Shown here in pieces: positions 1 to 11,748 of a stretch of DNA of 64,000 nt (positions within the stretch are counted from its first letter, which is position 1; each line of letters opens with the position of its first letter). Below the pieces are notes generated by a model, which saw only the letters and a program-made list of their open reading frames with translations, was not told the DNA's origin and searched no databases. The stretch comes from Phellopilus nigrolimitatus (Eukaryota > Basidiomycota > Agaricomycetes > Hymenochaetales > Hymenochaetaceae), in assembly GCA_021029095.1 (NCBI GenBank), contig JAJOHG010000002.1, positions 868,001 to 932,000 of the forward strand, written 5' to 3'. Both the position numbers and the translations under genes were made by a program.

Positions 1-2500
1 CTCTTATAGCGGTGGGAAGTGCCATTCCGGCAAGGCAGGTCCATCAAACGCAACATAGCGGTAATCATGAATTGTACATGTCACGGGGCCAACGGCTTCC
101 GAGTGGCTAGGATGGACAGCCCCATCACTTCATTCCACGACGTGAACCTTGTAACACAATACCAAGACCATCTCGCGTTGCTTCCCCCGCCTGATTCACC
201 GACCAAATTAGCACTAAATCCCGCAAAACGTGGGGCGACATACACCGACATAGATCGGGATCTGGGAAGCCCGTACCCCGTGACAGCGTCGCATCTCGCG
301 CAAGGGGATATAGCATAGGGCGAATCAGGGCAAAAATATCTAATATAATACTCAGGAACAGAGCAGACACCAGGCAGCAACAAAACAGAAAAAAAAATCG
401 GACGAGACAGCAAAAGACAACGATGGAAAGACGGACATTCTAGATTCTATAAATCCCCACGGGGCGTTGTCACGGCCGTGACTAACCAGGCACGACGCGA
501 TCAGCCACACTGCCTTAAGCTTCTATCCAAAGTCTGCCATGGGCATTCTTCCAACGGGTCTGTTTCAGGTTTGCCGACATCCACGCAGCGCTGTAATGTA
601 TAAATCTAGGCTATTCCCGTAGTGAGAGTATTTTGCATTACTAATTGTCACTTGCAGTGCATACACACAGGCGAAGAGGCATCGGCAGCTCTGAAAGCAC
701 CCTCAAACCCACGAAAACTCCAATAGCATCACCGATCACTGTGAACAAACTGTTTTGCTGATGAGGGTGCTATAGCAAGCCTGCCTTCTTGAGCGCCTTT
801 GGCCTTCAATATATTACAACTCAATTCTAAGGTTCAGCGCTGATCTCGATCAATCCGTATAAAAAGCAAATAAGACAAAGGCGCTCCGCGCCGCATCTTA
901 AAATACTCGGGGCCTTTCTTGGTCTTTTCCCTTCCCTCTCCAAGCCTTTGCTGTTCCCGCTACACCGAACACTGGGCACTGTGTGTTTTCGTGAACAAAA
1001 GGTAAAGATAGAAGCTTATTTCTCGGCATTCGAGGCCCGGTGCTTTTTATGTCCTTCTTGGGCGGTCATCCGTTGGAATCGCGCTCTTCCGTGATATTTT
1101 ACGCGGTTGCTTTCGACTCCTGATGCTGCCCCACAATTCAAACCCGACTCCGCTCAGCGACTAAGGGAGGGCCTGCCGCGTGAATCGGCATGGGTCTTGT
1201 GACCAGGGGAGACCGAGGACGCCATGTGGCTCGATCGACGATTGAGTAAGCATATAAATGTTAACGAAAGGCACCGGTTACACAGCCTCAACCGTCGGTC
1301 AGCGTCGGTCAGTAAGAAAACCGGATTGCGAATACCGACGCGGCGACGCCCGTCACGAGCCTCGGGGCCGAAACCGTGTCAGATGTTGCGCGTGCACAGC
1401 AAATTAAGGAGCCGGGGCAGCTTTCTGGCGTCCAGTGATCCGACTCGCGCACGAGTGCGCACGCCGATGGGGCGATAGCAGGGACGTCTTCTTCTTCCAT
1501 AAAAAAAACTCGATACTTTGGACTCGAGGCCTGTGAAGAGCTCGCGGTGCCTGTAAGGACCAGTGCTGCATAATTGCGGTTGGTCCTGGCTGGATAGGGC
1601 TGGACATCCCAATAATGTCGGCGACCCAATCGTTTCGATCACATGTATATGCAATTGACGCGGGTCGACTGAAGTGGCGGGAGTGACCAGGTCTCAAGGA
1701 ATCCGCGAAAAGTGCTGGGAAGGATAGACAAAAAATTGACTCGCCAAGTGTACTCTACAAAAGATTTTGGTCGTCTGAGGTCGTCTGCAACCTCCTCGAA
1801 ATGATCGCGACCTTGCGGCAATGCGCAACAAGTAAAAAATGCTTGAACACTTTGCAGCACGCTAGGACGAGAGGACCACAGCCGAATTCCATTCGACATC
1901 ACGTGCTTACATGGTCAACAATTTCGGTCGCTGAATAAATAAACAGCTGCAGGAGTAAAAACTACACGGAATCTAAATTTGTTTACTAGACTATGCCCGC
2001 GTCCTCAGGTATACAATCCTATACATGTAAACAATCATGTGCTACGCTGCTTGCAGCTTGGCCTTCGAGATCGACGTCGCAATGCACATTTAGGCTTTAC
2101 TTATGTAAGAGGCCAAGAAGAAGCTCGGCGGGATCGTCGCGGTCGAAGCTTGGTGGCGCGAAGACACGGCGGAGACGAAGACGGAGTGAGGGACAATGAG
2201 AAGAAGACGGACGCGGGGAATAAAAGCCGAGAAGACAAGCGAGAAGATAGAAGATAGCTCTGTTCGTGCACGCGAAGGCTTCGTCCGCATGCTTTTGCCA
2301 GCTGCAGCCACAAGATGTAAGTTGTTACGAATTCACAAAATATTGGACGATCCAGTTTTTGAAAGACTTGACGGGCACAAACAGCACTGACGGTACCCTG
2401 TCAAAGACTTGATTTCAGCAAACAACTTACATCCTCTGACAATTCCACGACCCTCAGAAAATATATTGAATTTATTTTGTAATTCATCATAGAATGAGGG
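1..2500. other. no supported gene; intergenic
   Basis: I read both strands and found only short open frames without recognisable domains, without matching splice signals and with overlapping frames of equal quality. The sequence is AT-richer than the neighbouring genes and has short A and T runs, such as one near 2511-2520. I see no terminal repeats or transposon protein. It may hold regulatory DNA or an unrecognised short gene. Confidence 0.5.
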
Positions 2501-2799
2501 TAATAAATGTTTTTTTTTTCAGCTTTTTCTAAATGTCATACGATTAAGCCCGGTCAGCAGCATGTACGTCTCCGTTATCACAATAAATAACACCAATGGA
2601 CTCACAGAAGCTGCGTGCAGCCTCCACATGTTTAAAGCCCCACGCCGCCGGACTTCTCGCAGGCGGCACACACGCTCATGCCGCAGCGGCCCCTTTTACA
2701 GTCCTTCGATCTCCCCCAGCACCCGAAATCACCAGCGCCGAAGCTAGGCTCGATGCTCTGCCCACTCTCGAGCCTCGTTTGTGAGCGCGAGCTAAGCAA

Positions 2800-4480
2800 G
2801 CCTCGGGAGCCGCAGGTATCATGAATTTCTTTGCTCCCGATGCGACGGAGTTTGTCGACCCGAGCCCGGCGGCGAGCTCCTCTTTCGCTGCCGCGAGGTC
2901 TAACGCGTCTGGTCGAAGAGCGACAGCAGTTTTTCGAACGATTTATAGTTCAGGCGGTCGAGGATCTCACGTTTCTTTGCAGCGCTGTATAATCATCGGT
3001 GAAAAAAACGAACAGACTTGGTTTGATGATTCATGTAGTAATTTTCCTTCGAAGACGCCTTGTGAAACTCCTGCAGGAACATGTTGAAATTATCGCGTCC
3101 GGCCACATTCTTTAATTAAATGTCAACAAGCTTCCCTTTTTTTATACAATGTCTGGTCGAACGAGCGATGCTCACCCCAGGTCACATCCCCTTCCTTTCC
3201 GAGAATTTCGATATGATCATCCGGGGAACGATTCGCTCAACCTGTGAAGAATTCGTAGAATCCATGATCTGGTAGAAAGTAAAGTTCGCACAATAATCTC
3301 GTAGTTCCATTTGTCACCAAAGTCTACAGGGTTTCAATGTTGTCTCCTCTTTCTTGACTGTATGTGCCTATAAACGCGCGAGGTAAAGTTGTTGTTATGC
3401 CGTTACAGAGAAATAAGCGCACTTGTCGTCGGGAAGCCAGTTGTATCCAACGTTTTGGGCGAGATTGAGTGCCCAGATCACACGACAATAGCACGTAACA
3501 GGCGTACTCTTGAAGAACGAACACTGTCTATAGAGCCGGAAGACTACAATTCCCATACCAATGACCATCGGAAAAACATAATTTTACAAGCACGCACTCA
3601 GGACCACACAGGGAAACCCGTTCATAAAGTCAGTGACCGTATAACAGTGGAAGTTGCGTTCTGTGAAGACTGTCATCATAATATATTGTGGGAGTGTATA
3701 AATCGGGTTATCATCCTTGATGGGGGGCAATGATTTTATCTTGAAGAGCGTTGAACTTTATCCCAGCGGACACACAGAAGCACCGCTAGATGCGCGGTTC
3801 GCTAAATAAGCCTGAAAAAGGCTCATGTTGGTCGATATTTCGCCTAGCGTTTGCTCGCATATTTTATTTGACAATTCATCTGTATGACTTTCAGCTCGGA
3901 TGACTGCCAAAGACAACAAGTCGAAAGAGCGAGCCGACGGAACATCAAGTTTATGTCATCGACTTGTAAGACAAAAAGCACCATTGCAATACAACTTCTC
4001 AGTAAGATAAAACAAAACATAAACATCGCATAGGGCTAGACCAAAGCCTCACAGTCCGGAAGGTTGTCATCCTCATCGTGCTGGTCAAGAGGGTCAAATC
4101 TTACAGACACAACGAAGCCAAGTGTGGGCGGCGTACAAGATATATGCCCCATGTATACATTTGGCCCCTTCATACCGGGCGTCGGCTGCTACATTACTGG
4201 CAATGAGCAAAATCGTGCGCATATTTTAAGTTTCAGCGTTCAGTTTTATAAGCTTGCGCAGCGGTAGACCGGTACAAGTATGCTGGGCACATGCGCACCT
4301 TCGAAGAACGTGGGTTCCAGGGCTTTGCCAGTGCCGCCGAACGCGAGCTTGACGAACTTAGGACAATGTATGATAGTATATGTGCAGTCCCGTTAGGACG
4401 AACGACCGCTATGGTGGTTGGACGAAAGAAAAACCGGGAAAATCTACGCGTCGGAAGACGTTCGACTAATTTAAACGTGT
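2800..4480 (-). pseudogene. decayed or unrecognised multi-exon protein gene
   Basis: The minus strand carries a run of protein-like exons joined by good short introns. Visible exons are 3776-3843, 3610-3715, 3407-3543 and 3240-3323. The introns between them start GTGTGT, GTGTGG and GTAACG, and the joints keep frame. Readable pieces include KGPNVYMGHISCTPPTLGFV (about 4150-4100), YNWLPDDKCAYFS and LPDHGFYEFFTG. Just after the last piece an in-frame TGA at 3237-3239 interrupts a frame that then runs on for about 35 codons (DDHIEILGKEGDVTWGEH). Further pieces near 3110-3030 and 2990-2800 are in shifted frames. I do not recognise the family. One more intron, using the GTTGAG next to the stop, could rescue the frame, so a live gene is not excluded. 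Outer ends are uncertain. Confidence 0.42.
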
Positions 4481-4747
4481 AAAACGCGTCATGCGCAGAA
4501 CTTAGCCAAATATCACTTGCTTCAAGTAAAGGGTGTTCTTTTTTTGACGGACTTCTCCAAAGTTACTGCTTTGCTCAGTAAAGGCTTCCTAGTTTTCCCG
4601 AAAAAGAAAGAAATTTCATTCGAGTACCGTCAATCTCGCCAACATGAGGTGAACAAGAAACCTGCGTTCGAATAAGACCTTTTCAAAAGAGTTTTGCCAA
4701 ATATTGTTACACTCACTAATAATACAAAGGGCCTACCGCTAATGGCC

Positions 4748-6026
4748 CTATAGCTTACCGCCGACATAACGGCGTACGAGCGGCTCCCAACACTCCTGCG
4801 CAATTTGCATGTGTTCGCCTTCGCAAATTTCCAGAACGACGGCTCCGCGCTCGTCCAACTTGCGCAGCCCAAATGTGTCCGCCAAATATGTCGGCTGAAG
4901 ACGCATGGGCAAGATCGTCTTCGCCCTGATGGCCGAAATCATATCCGATTCGTCTTCCTCTGGAGGGGCATACGAGCCGAACCATGCTGATTCCTTCGGC
5001 ACGACCGTCTTGTCTTCAGAAAAAAGGATGAGGACTAAATTGGACAGCGTCGCAAGGTTGGCAGCATATGTCTGGTTTACTGTCGTCGGTATCTCGTTAT
5101 TGATTGAGGTGAGAAACTTATTCTTGGAGAAGTATGCTGGAAGTTGGTCCGGATCACGATAGTATTGGGCCTAATAAGATTTCAATAAATGATACAGGGG
5201 TAGAGGGGGGAAAGGGGCGTAATGAAAGCTAGGCCGTTTAATTTGAATCCGGCTGCGCACCTGAATGATATTCGTCTGTGCCCATGCGCTATAAACGCCT
5301 GCACGCGCAGCCCTGCGGGCAGCTTGACACATGAAGTCGGTAGGACGGCAGAGTGGTAAGTCAGCCACACCCATGTGCTGCGAACCGAATGTAAGGAGAT
5401 TGTGTATAGGCGGCTCGTTATACCTTTCGACGTAGGCACGCAGAAATTGGCCCGCTGTGTGAGACAGGTCTTAGCTTAGCCCCTAACGGGGCAAGACGCG
5501 GTAAGATTCACGCGCCTTGGGAGAAGCCAATTGCGTCGAATCCACGCGAGAGCTCGTCGATGCTTGCGAGCTGCGCCGCCACAGCCTCTAGCTGAACGTC
5601 AACATTTCCAAACTAAAGTTCAGAGCAAAGCCGAAGTCAGACATAAGCTAAAATGAATGAGGTAGTTCAGAGAGACACGTACGAACCCCGCCCGCTGGTC
5701 GGCATCCAAATTCTCCTCAACGTAGATCGAATGGACAAATATCCCGGGGTGGACGCCCTTGATGAGTTCTGCGAACTCGAGCATACCAGCTGAAGCATAA
5801 GCATCACCTATTTGCACATGTTCAGTATGTCGCTCATGGAAACTGGTATCAGAAGATGGCGCCCACCGAGGCCATGCCATAACACAAGCGGCCGCACGTC
5901 CGTCTCGTTCTTCTGAATGCCTAGCGAACCCGCGCGCAGTGGCACCTGGACAGAATCTCCTGCAGGAAAAGAACGAGCGCAGAGTGGAGGTATGAGTAGA
6001 GTAATGAGCCCGAAAAGCAGTCGCAT
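4748..6026 (-). CDS. palmitoyl-protein thioesterase (PPT1 family)
   Basis: Predicted lysosomal/vacuolar thioesterase that removes palmitate from cysteines of proteins under degradation. The N-terminus (MRLLFGLITLLIPPLCA) is a signal peptide. PLVLWHGLGDAYASAGMLEF is the conserved start of the alpha/beta-hydrolase fold. The nucleophile motif IGFSQ lies at about 5518-5535. LLTFGSQHMGVADLP, with NEPPIHN before it, is typical of PPT1. A WFGSYAP segment and a C-terminal EGEHMQI carrying the catalytic His complete the family pattern. Several short introns are needed. The one after GFSQ seems to use a GC donor (G|GCGCGT near 5515), which joins to AGQFLRAYVERYN. The end codon TAG is at 4748-4750. The gene diverges from the pyruvate carrier gene. 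Confidence 0.87.
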
Positions 6027-6260
6027 TTTTTATTGTTGGATCACGACTGAGGCGACGATACGAGCGCGTTGAAGCGGCGCGGCGCGAGGCGCGTTCGTTT
6101 AGGAAGCGTTATGTCCTACTTACGTAAGCCATTGTCACGCATTCTCTTAGTCAATTGCGCGCTCGAGCACTCGTTATTTTATTCCTCTCGCTTGCTCGTC
6201 CTTGACGCTCCCCAATACATTTCTTCGGCGACTGTCTTGATCATTTAACAAACTTCGAAG
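6027..6260. promoter_or_regulatory. shared divergent promoter region, PPT1 / MPC2
   Basis: The 234 bp separate two start codons that point away from each other. Both promoters and both leaders must lie here or overlap the genes. I see no TATA box at a convincing distance on either side. Confidence 0.5.
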
Positions 6261-6923
6261 ATGTCCGGTGCAGCAGCCTCCGCCGGCGCGTCCAAATTCC
6301 AATCCTTCATGAACCACCCCGCAGGTGTGTGTCATGTTCCGCCTCAAACCTTTCCTGCTCGAGCACTTTGTCGTTTCGCACTTTTCTTGTCCGGAATGGC
6401 GAAGGTACACCTGCTTGAACGTCTACGCTTACTTACTGGTATTTAAATAGGCCCAAAGACGGTTTTCTTCTGGGCGCCGCTCATGAAGTGGTGCCTCGTT
6501 GGGGCAGGCCTGAAGGATCTCGGACGCCCCGCCGACAAGCTCAGTGTGTTTCAGAACGTCGGTGCGTACTTACCGCTATGATTTCTTCCTGAAGTATTGT
6601 TTAAATTAGCTCTGGTTTCCTGGCGGAAATAGCCCTTACCGCAACAGGTTTCATCTGGGTACGCTACTCGCTCGTAATCACGCCCGTGAACTACAGTTTG
6701 GCTGCCGTGCGTCGTCCCTTCGCTTGTTCCTATCGTCGCTTCCCTCATTCTGTCTTCGCTGCTCAATACGTAGGTAAACTTCTTCGTGGGTTCGACAGGA
6801 GTCGGACAGCTCTACAGGATTTGGGAGTGAGTGACGTTCAGGTTCCCCTTGCAACGGGCAGAAGCTAACATCGTGCATAGCTTTCGACGAAAGAACTCGG
6901 AGGCTGCTGCCAAAACAGCATAA
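6261..6923 (+). CDS. mitochondrial pyruvate carrier subunit, MPC2 type
   Basis: Small inner-membrane protein that, with an MPC1-type partner, imports pyruvate into mitochondria. Exons join to give about 114 residues. After a short Ala/Ser-rich start comes GPKTVFFWAPLMKWCLVGAG, then GLKDLGRPADKLS, ALTATGFIWVRYSLVITPVN, NFFVGSTGVGQLYRIWDF and a basic end RRKNSEAAAKTA. The conserved HP..GPKT.FFWAP.MKW..V.AG.(K)D motif and the W.RYS..I.P.N signature fit the MPC2 branch rather than MPC1. Introns are about 100 nt or less. The last exon runs from 6881 to the TAA at 6921-6923, joined through GA|C so that Asp is split. The MPC1 partner is not in this window. Confidence 0.92.
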
Positions 6924-7168
6924 GAATGATTGCGATCGTAAAGACAATAGATGCTGCCGATGTGGCGGATGTGACTGGGCTACTACAGTACGCAAGGTCT
7001 CGAGCAATGAGTATCCAATAATCATTTCGTTTGGCTTGTGCTGGAATACTTCAATCATGATGATGAGAAAAGGACAATCTAATGGTATTGCAGTTATAAG
7101 AATACAATGAAGATATTGAAACCCGGAATTGCAGTCATAATAAATAGTACTAGGAGAGTCCAGTGAAA

Positions 7169-7966
7169 TCATCGTGAGGCCGTCCCTCTTCTGCGCTGGT
7201 ATTGCTTCCTTGTCCCTGCTCTTCCTGAATTATGCCCGCTCTGTCCGGTTGTCCCTTCCTGCTCCTTTTCTGAACCATCCGTCGCCGTCTCGGCGATATT
7301 ATCCAATAAACTTTTGGCTCCCGCCACAACGTCAAATGCCGCACCGCTCAGCGTGCGCCCAGTGAAACCGGCAATATACTGAATAACGCGTTGTGCGTCA
7401 GACATCGAATCCTCTTCTTGGGCGCGATGTGCTTCCTGCTCATTGTATTGCCATTGTTGGTGTGCTTGGAACGAATCATAAGCACGCGGACGCGCGTTTC
7501 GTGACCGGCCCCTAGTGCGCCCACCTAATCCTGCTCCGTCCGTGCCATCCTGTCCTTGTATCGCATTCCTTAGCATATCGAGTGCACCCCCTTCTTCGTC
7601 TCCTCGCCCGCCATGAGGCGCAGAGAAGTATCCCAAGCCTGCGCTAAGGACGCCGATGATTATGCTCCATTTCACGACGCGGAAGGTCATGCGTATCATC
7701 CAGGTTGTGGTACGGAAGAGGCTAAAGAGCGCGTAGTACGCGGAAAGGGCAATAATGATTGGTGGGAGGACTTTCTGTGCATCCCACTCCCAGGGTTTCC
7801 AGGACGGAAGGGTTGCAACGAGCGAGATGAAGCCAGAGAGAAGGACGAGGCCATGCGAGAGGGCGCTGAAGATGGCGCTGTACAGGGGTGGGGGAAGATG
7901 CGAAGAGAGATAGTCGAGAAGGGGATCGAGGAAGGCGGGTAGGTCTTGCGGGTGCAGGTTGTTCAT
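7169..7966 (-). CDS. Apq12-like nuclear envelope / nuclear pore biogenesis protein
   Basis: A single uninterrupted 265-residue frame. The first 115 residues hold two or three hydrophobic segments: around LYSAIFSALSHGLVLLSGF, then VLPPIIIALSAYYALFSLF, then VVKWSIIIGVLSAGLGYF, with basic residues between the last two. This layout and the WKPWEW segment resemble fungal Apq12-type proteins, which sit in the nuclear envelope and ER and affect pore assembly and membrane fluidity. The rest is hydrophilic, Gly/Arg/Gln-rich and probably disordered. No intron is needed, unlike nearly all neighbours. It is tail-to-tail with the pyruvate carrier gene. Assignment rests on topology and general resemblance, so it is moderate. 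Confidence 0.6.
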   Translation of the reverse strand: MNNLHPQDLPAFLDPLLDYLSSHLPPPLYSAIFSALSHGLVLLSGFISLVATLPSWKPWEWDAQKVLPPIIIALSAYYALFSLFRTTTWMIRMTFRVVKWSIIIGVLSAGLGYFSAPHGGRGDEEGGALDMLRNAIQGQDGTDGAGLGGRTRGRSRNARPRAYDSFQAHQQWQYNEQEAHRAQEEDSMSDAQRVIQYIAGFTGRTLSGAAFDVVAGAKSLLDNIAETATDGSEKEQEGTTGQSGHNSGRAGTRKQYQRRRGTASR

Positions 7967-8321
7967 CGTTAATGACAGCGACGAGCAAGACTCGGTTGAA
8001 GGGATATGTACGGTAGAGTTGGCAGCTTGTGCATGTATTACATGGTCGTGGAAAACCTATGTCCGTATGCAGGTATTCGAGAAGACTGAAACTAGGGTTT
8101 AAGAAAATGCGACGGACCAATCGGAGTGCTGTCCCGAGCACGAGAATCCAGTCACATGACTTCACAAACAACAGCCAAATAAGCTAGATATAAGTAAAAC
8201 CCGCACGTCTCACACTTACTCTTGTCCTCTTACTCCGACCACTTCTGACGTTACCATTTGCTGTCATCCCGCCCGTCGCTTATTGTTCACCCGCCTCTTA
8301 TCATCATTGCCTTATTTTATC

Positions 8322-8898
8322 ATGGCCATGAAACGCAAATTCGACGCAGAGTTCGACGATGCGACTGCTCACTGTGTATGTCGCGCATGTCTATAAGCGG
8401 TAATTAATGTCTAATGAGGGATCTTCTCCGTTTGTAGCAAGTCGCCAAGCAGATGAAGTTCGTCCCCTTCCCCTCGTCTACCGACGTGGACCTGGACGTT
8501 GCAATGTCCGAAGCGCCTGTCACGGACTTCGATTCTATGCACACAGCCTTTCACTCGCGTCTTCCCTCGAGTGCCTCGACAGACTCTAGTGACTACTCTT
8601 CCGATGCCGCCTCTCGTATGTCCCACCAGTCCTTCCTACCACTAAAGTTCACGGTGTTTATTTGCAGCGGTTTATCCCACTTTCGAACTCTATCCAGCTT
8701 ACGACCCTCCCTCTCGCGCGTCTCCTCCAGCTGGCGCGCAGCCCTCATCTACTCTCCAGTTCACGCACAGCAGGTAAGTCCAAACACGCCTGTAGGCGCC
8801 TTGACCTGTTTGTTAACTGATGCTGATCAAGTCCTCCTACTCCGACGCTTGCCCTTGATCGCCTGATGAATCGCGGTGGTTGTCGGTTTCTTTTTTGA
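8322..8898 (+). CDS. small hypothetical protein, four exons
   Basis: Not recognised. Start ATG at 8322 (MAMKRKFDAEFDDATAHC), a GTATGT intron, then a longer exon from CAAGTCGCC reading QVAKQMKFVPFPSSTDVDLD and a Ser/Asp-rich stretch. Another GTATGT intron leads to AVYPTFELYPAYDPPSRASP, and a GTAAGT intron leads to the end SPPTPTLALDRLMNRGGCRF. About 140 residues, mostly polar, with Pro/Ser-rich parts and no membrane span. Three consensus introns that each keep the frame open are the main evidence. The FPS...D segments and Ser clusters look like a short disordered regulator or phosphorylation target, but no function can be given. Confidence 0.6.
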
Positions 8899-10128
8899 TG
8901 CTCTCAGTAACGAGTGCACACAGATACCCAAACTCCGCGTTGCTTGCGAGTCCGGTCTTAACGGTCAACGTTCAATGTTTGCAATGTGTGAAGAGTGCGG
9001 CGCGGTCTGTATGGTCGACCCTTATTGAGTCGTTCAAATGACAATCGACAATTCGGACAACTCTGCTATCTTTTGGTCTTTTTTAAAACCCTAATCCTCT
9101 TTCGCCTTTTCTTTTCGCTTTATCTTTTCTTTTCTTTTCTGCTCTTAGCTTCGGCAACTACGACTAACTCGACAAACCGACTTCGACAACTCGACAATTC
9201 CTGAAGATCACACCGGTTAACGTTCAGCATTATCGATCTTCTTTACTGTCAACTTGTTCCCACCGACTTCGACGCTTCGACCTCAACTTTCGACTATACA
9301 CTCGCTAAACACCTGCCGACCTTCAACACTCCGATTCAACACGCCGCACTTCCTTACTGTCAATTTCAACAACTCCTCGACTTCGACATCTCATCCTCCT
9401 TGTCTGCGAAACCTCACATCATACTCTCATCCCTCTCCGTCGCATCCTGACCCATGTCATGTATCCCTCCTCCCTTTGCTGTCGTTCCCCACCAAAAGTG
9501 CATAGCAGCCTGATGTGCATCGCTCATCGACGGCTGATTCGGACTCTACATTTATTTATCTCGTCGTCATCCTAACAGTGTTGCTCCTGCTTTCCTGTAA
9601 CTGTTTATGTGCCCGCCTGATTTGCTGCCGATAAATGGAATGGGGTTATTTATTGGCTTTTACTTGATCGTGTGCGCGTGAATAACTTGGATGGTGACGG
9701 TGCAAGTAGCTTACTTTGTTCGGGAGCACCGTTATGCAGTGTCTATTAAAAAAAGCCGCATGGATCCAGCTTGACTACGTTTGCATACTCGAACTCCTGG
9801 TTGGTCAGTGCTAGTGCTATCAGAATCAGCGTACTTCGGCTTCCTCCGCCTGAACTTAGACTAACTCAATCACTGGCCATTGTGCGAAGGCAGACTGAAG
9901 TGCAAAAAATCCAGGGACCAAATGCAACTCACACGAGGCGACGAGACAGTCCAGTGATATATTTCGGAAGATGATGGATTGCGATACATGAGTCTGACAC
10001 AGATACACTTTCTTTTATTCGAACAATCCTATAGCTACCCCTTGCTTCTTCCTGTCCCTATTTGAGCTTTTCTAGGTCCGAGTCGCTATTCACGTTGCGA
10101 ACCGCTTCGCACCCTAAACGCAGTTGCG
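8899..10128. other. intergenic; TCGAC-rich tract
   Basis: No gene seen in about 1.2 kb. On the + strand, 9090-9480 is poor in G and pyrimidine-rich (CTTTTCTTTTCTTTTC near 9120-9140). From about 9165 to 9320 the words CTTCGAC, ACTCGACAA and similar recur irregularly. This may be a long 3' UTR of the upstream gene or a CT-rich promoter. Short open frames here have strongly biased composition and no domains. Confidence 0.5.
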
Positions 10129-11748
10129 TTACGCGTAGACGAGCACCTCGTAGTTCTGCGGTGAAAAAGTGGCGAAAATCAGCGACACGCGCAAATGAAA
10201 CGCAAAAATGAGTTGATAGATGGAAAGAAGATGAAAAGGGGGAAAGTTAGGCTCCCGCCCACTGACGAAAGAGGCATACGACTCAAAGAATATCGTCGGG
10301 GGTAATTGAAAGAAATGAAAGGTAATTTCTCACCTCGACCTTAACTTCTTTATCGCCCGCGGTGACGTACGCGCCATCGAGCTTGGGGCTCGCCTTTCCG
10401 GGGTAAATGCCTTCCTTGCCACCGCCCCCGATGCCGAATAAACCCTGGTGCTCCTTTCCGTGCCCTCGTGCGATCGCGAGCGGGGTCCCGTCGTCCTCGC
10501 GCCCGCCCTCGACTGCTGTGGCGCCGAGCTTCTCGAAGGAGAACCGGCCCGACATCGGCACCCAGCGTACGCCGCGCGGGTCACCGACGAGCACCTCATA
10601 CTGCCTTACGTGGATCGCTTCGTGCCCAAAGCCGAAGTAGGCGCCAACATCGTGTCTGCACTTGCCGGGCTCTAATGAATCGATCGAATGTAAGATTGTT
10701 CATAGTGCATATCTGGCTCCAACGAATGAAACATGAAAGATACTCACGCAAACCACCCTGAAAACGTGGAAATAAATAAGGGTTACCATTGTCTTCGGAC
10801 AAACTCGCAACTTACAATATGCGGTGCTCTCGCGATATACCACGTCTTTCCGTGCTCCTCGCCTCCAGGCAATAGAGAGTTGCGTAGTCCGGGATTGTCT
10901 GACAGGTATTCACTGTAAATCCACGTCGTGGGAGAGCGAGGGCCCGAGCGCAGGTAGTCGTCGGTGCGCTGGCGCGCCGCGACCATCCAGTTCTGCAGCT
11001 CGAAAGCCTGCGCCTTCTCTTCTTCGCCTCCCTTCTTGTGCTTCCCATGCGCGTAGTATGCGCCGCCTGCAAGAGCGCCGAGGCCGACGATGAGTCCACC
11101 AGCGACCTGAAGAAAAAGACATGCGTGTGTGGCAGCAGATAGGATATGGGAAGGGGGTGGAATGGGTTAATGATAGAGTTAAACAAAGACAGAGAAGATG
11201 CTACGAACCAGCTCCTGTTTCTTTTTATCGTCGAGATCATACCATTTCTTCTCACCATCGTGTTTATCGACTTTTGCGCCGTTGTCGGCGGTATAACCCG
11301 AGTCGGGGGCTGCAAATGCACAATGACGGCGGAAGTCAAGAATTAGATATATATCGGCAGTCACAGCATCAGCCCATCGGTCTTTTCTGATAGATGAGGA
11401 TGCAGTATCGAAGACGTACCCTGCGGTGCATTCTGCCATTGCTGCGGGGGCTGCTCGGGCTGCTGCTTTTGGTCTTGAGGCTGTTGGTAAGATGGTTGAT
11501 ATCCTCCGCCTCCGCCGCTCACGCTACCGAGACCTTCCCAGAGCGCGGGGGTTTCCCTAGGTGCCCAGTCGGATTGAGAGCGATGGGGTTGGATGATCTT
11601 GTACTTCTTTCCTGTAAGCGAATAAGTGGGAAGCAGTTTAGTATAATGAGCGAAGATCGACGAGGATAGGGATAGACATGCCAGCGAACTCGACAATGTC
11701 CCCCTGGTTGTATTGAACATCAGTCTGCCACTCTCCGCGTTCAGTCAT
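10129..11748 (-). CDS. CBM5/12 chitin-binding module joined to DM9/DUF3421 repeat protein
   Basis: Starts MTERGEWQTDVQYNQGDIVE and continues through FAGKKYKIIQPHRSQSDWAP to TPALWEGLG: a carbohydrate-binding module of the CBM5/12 type, whose aromatic residues usually bind chitin. Next come a Gly/Pro/Gln-rich linker (about 11530-11410), a KHDGEKKWYDLDDKKK segment, and a Gly/Ala-rich stretch AGGLIVGLGALAGGAYYAHG that may be a membrane span or flexible hinge. The C-terminal half has two DM9-like pieces: VLVGDPRGVRWVPMSGRFSF, and DGTPLAIARGHGKEHQGLFG with GIYPGKASPKLDGAYVTAGD, ending NYEVLVYA. DM9 proteins of animals bind sugars. No signal peptide, so it may be cytosolic or leave unconventionally. 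The first intron seems to have a GC donor near 11691. Confidence 0.8.
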
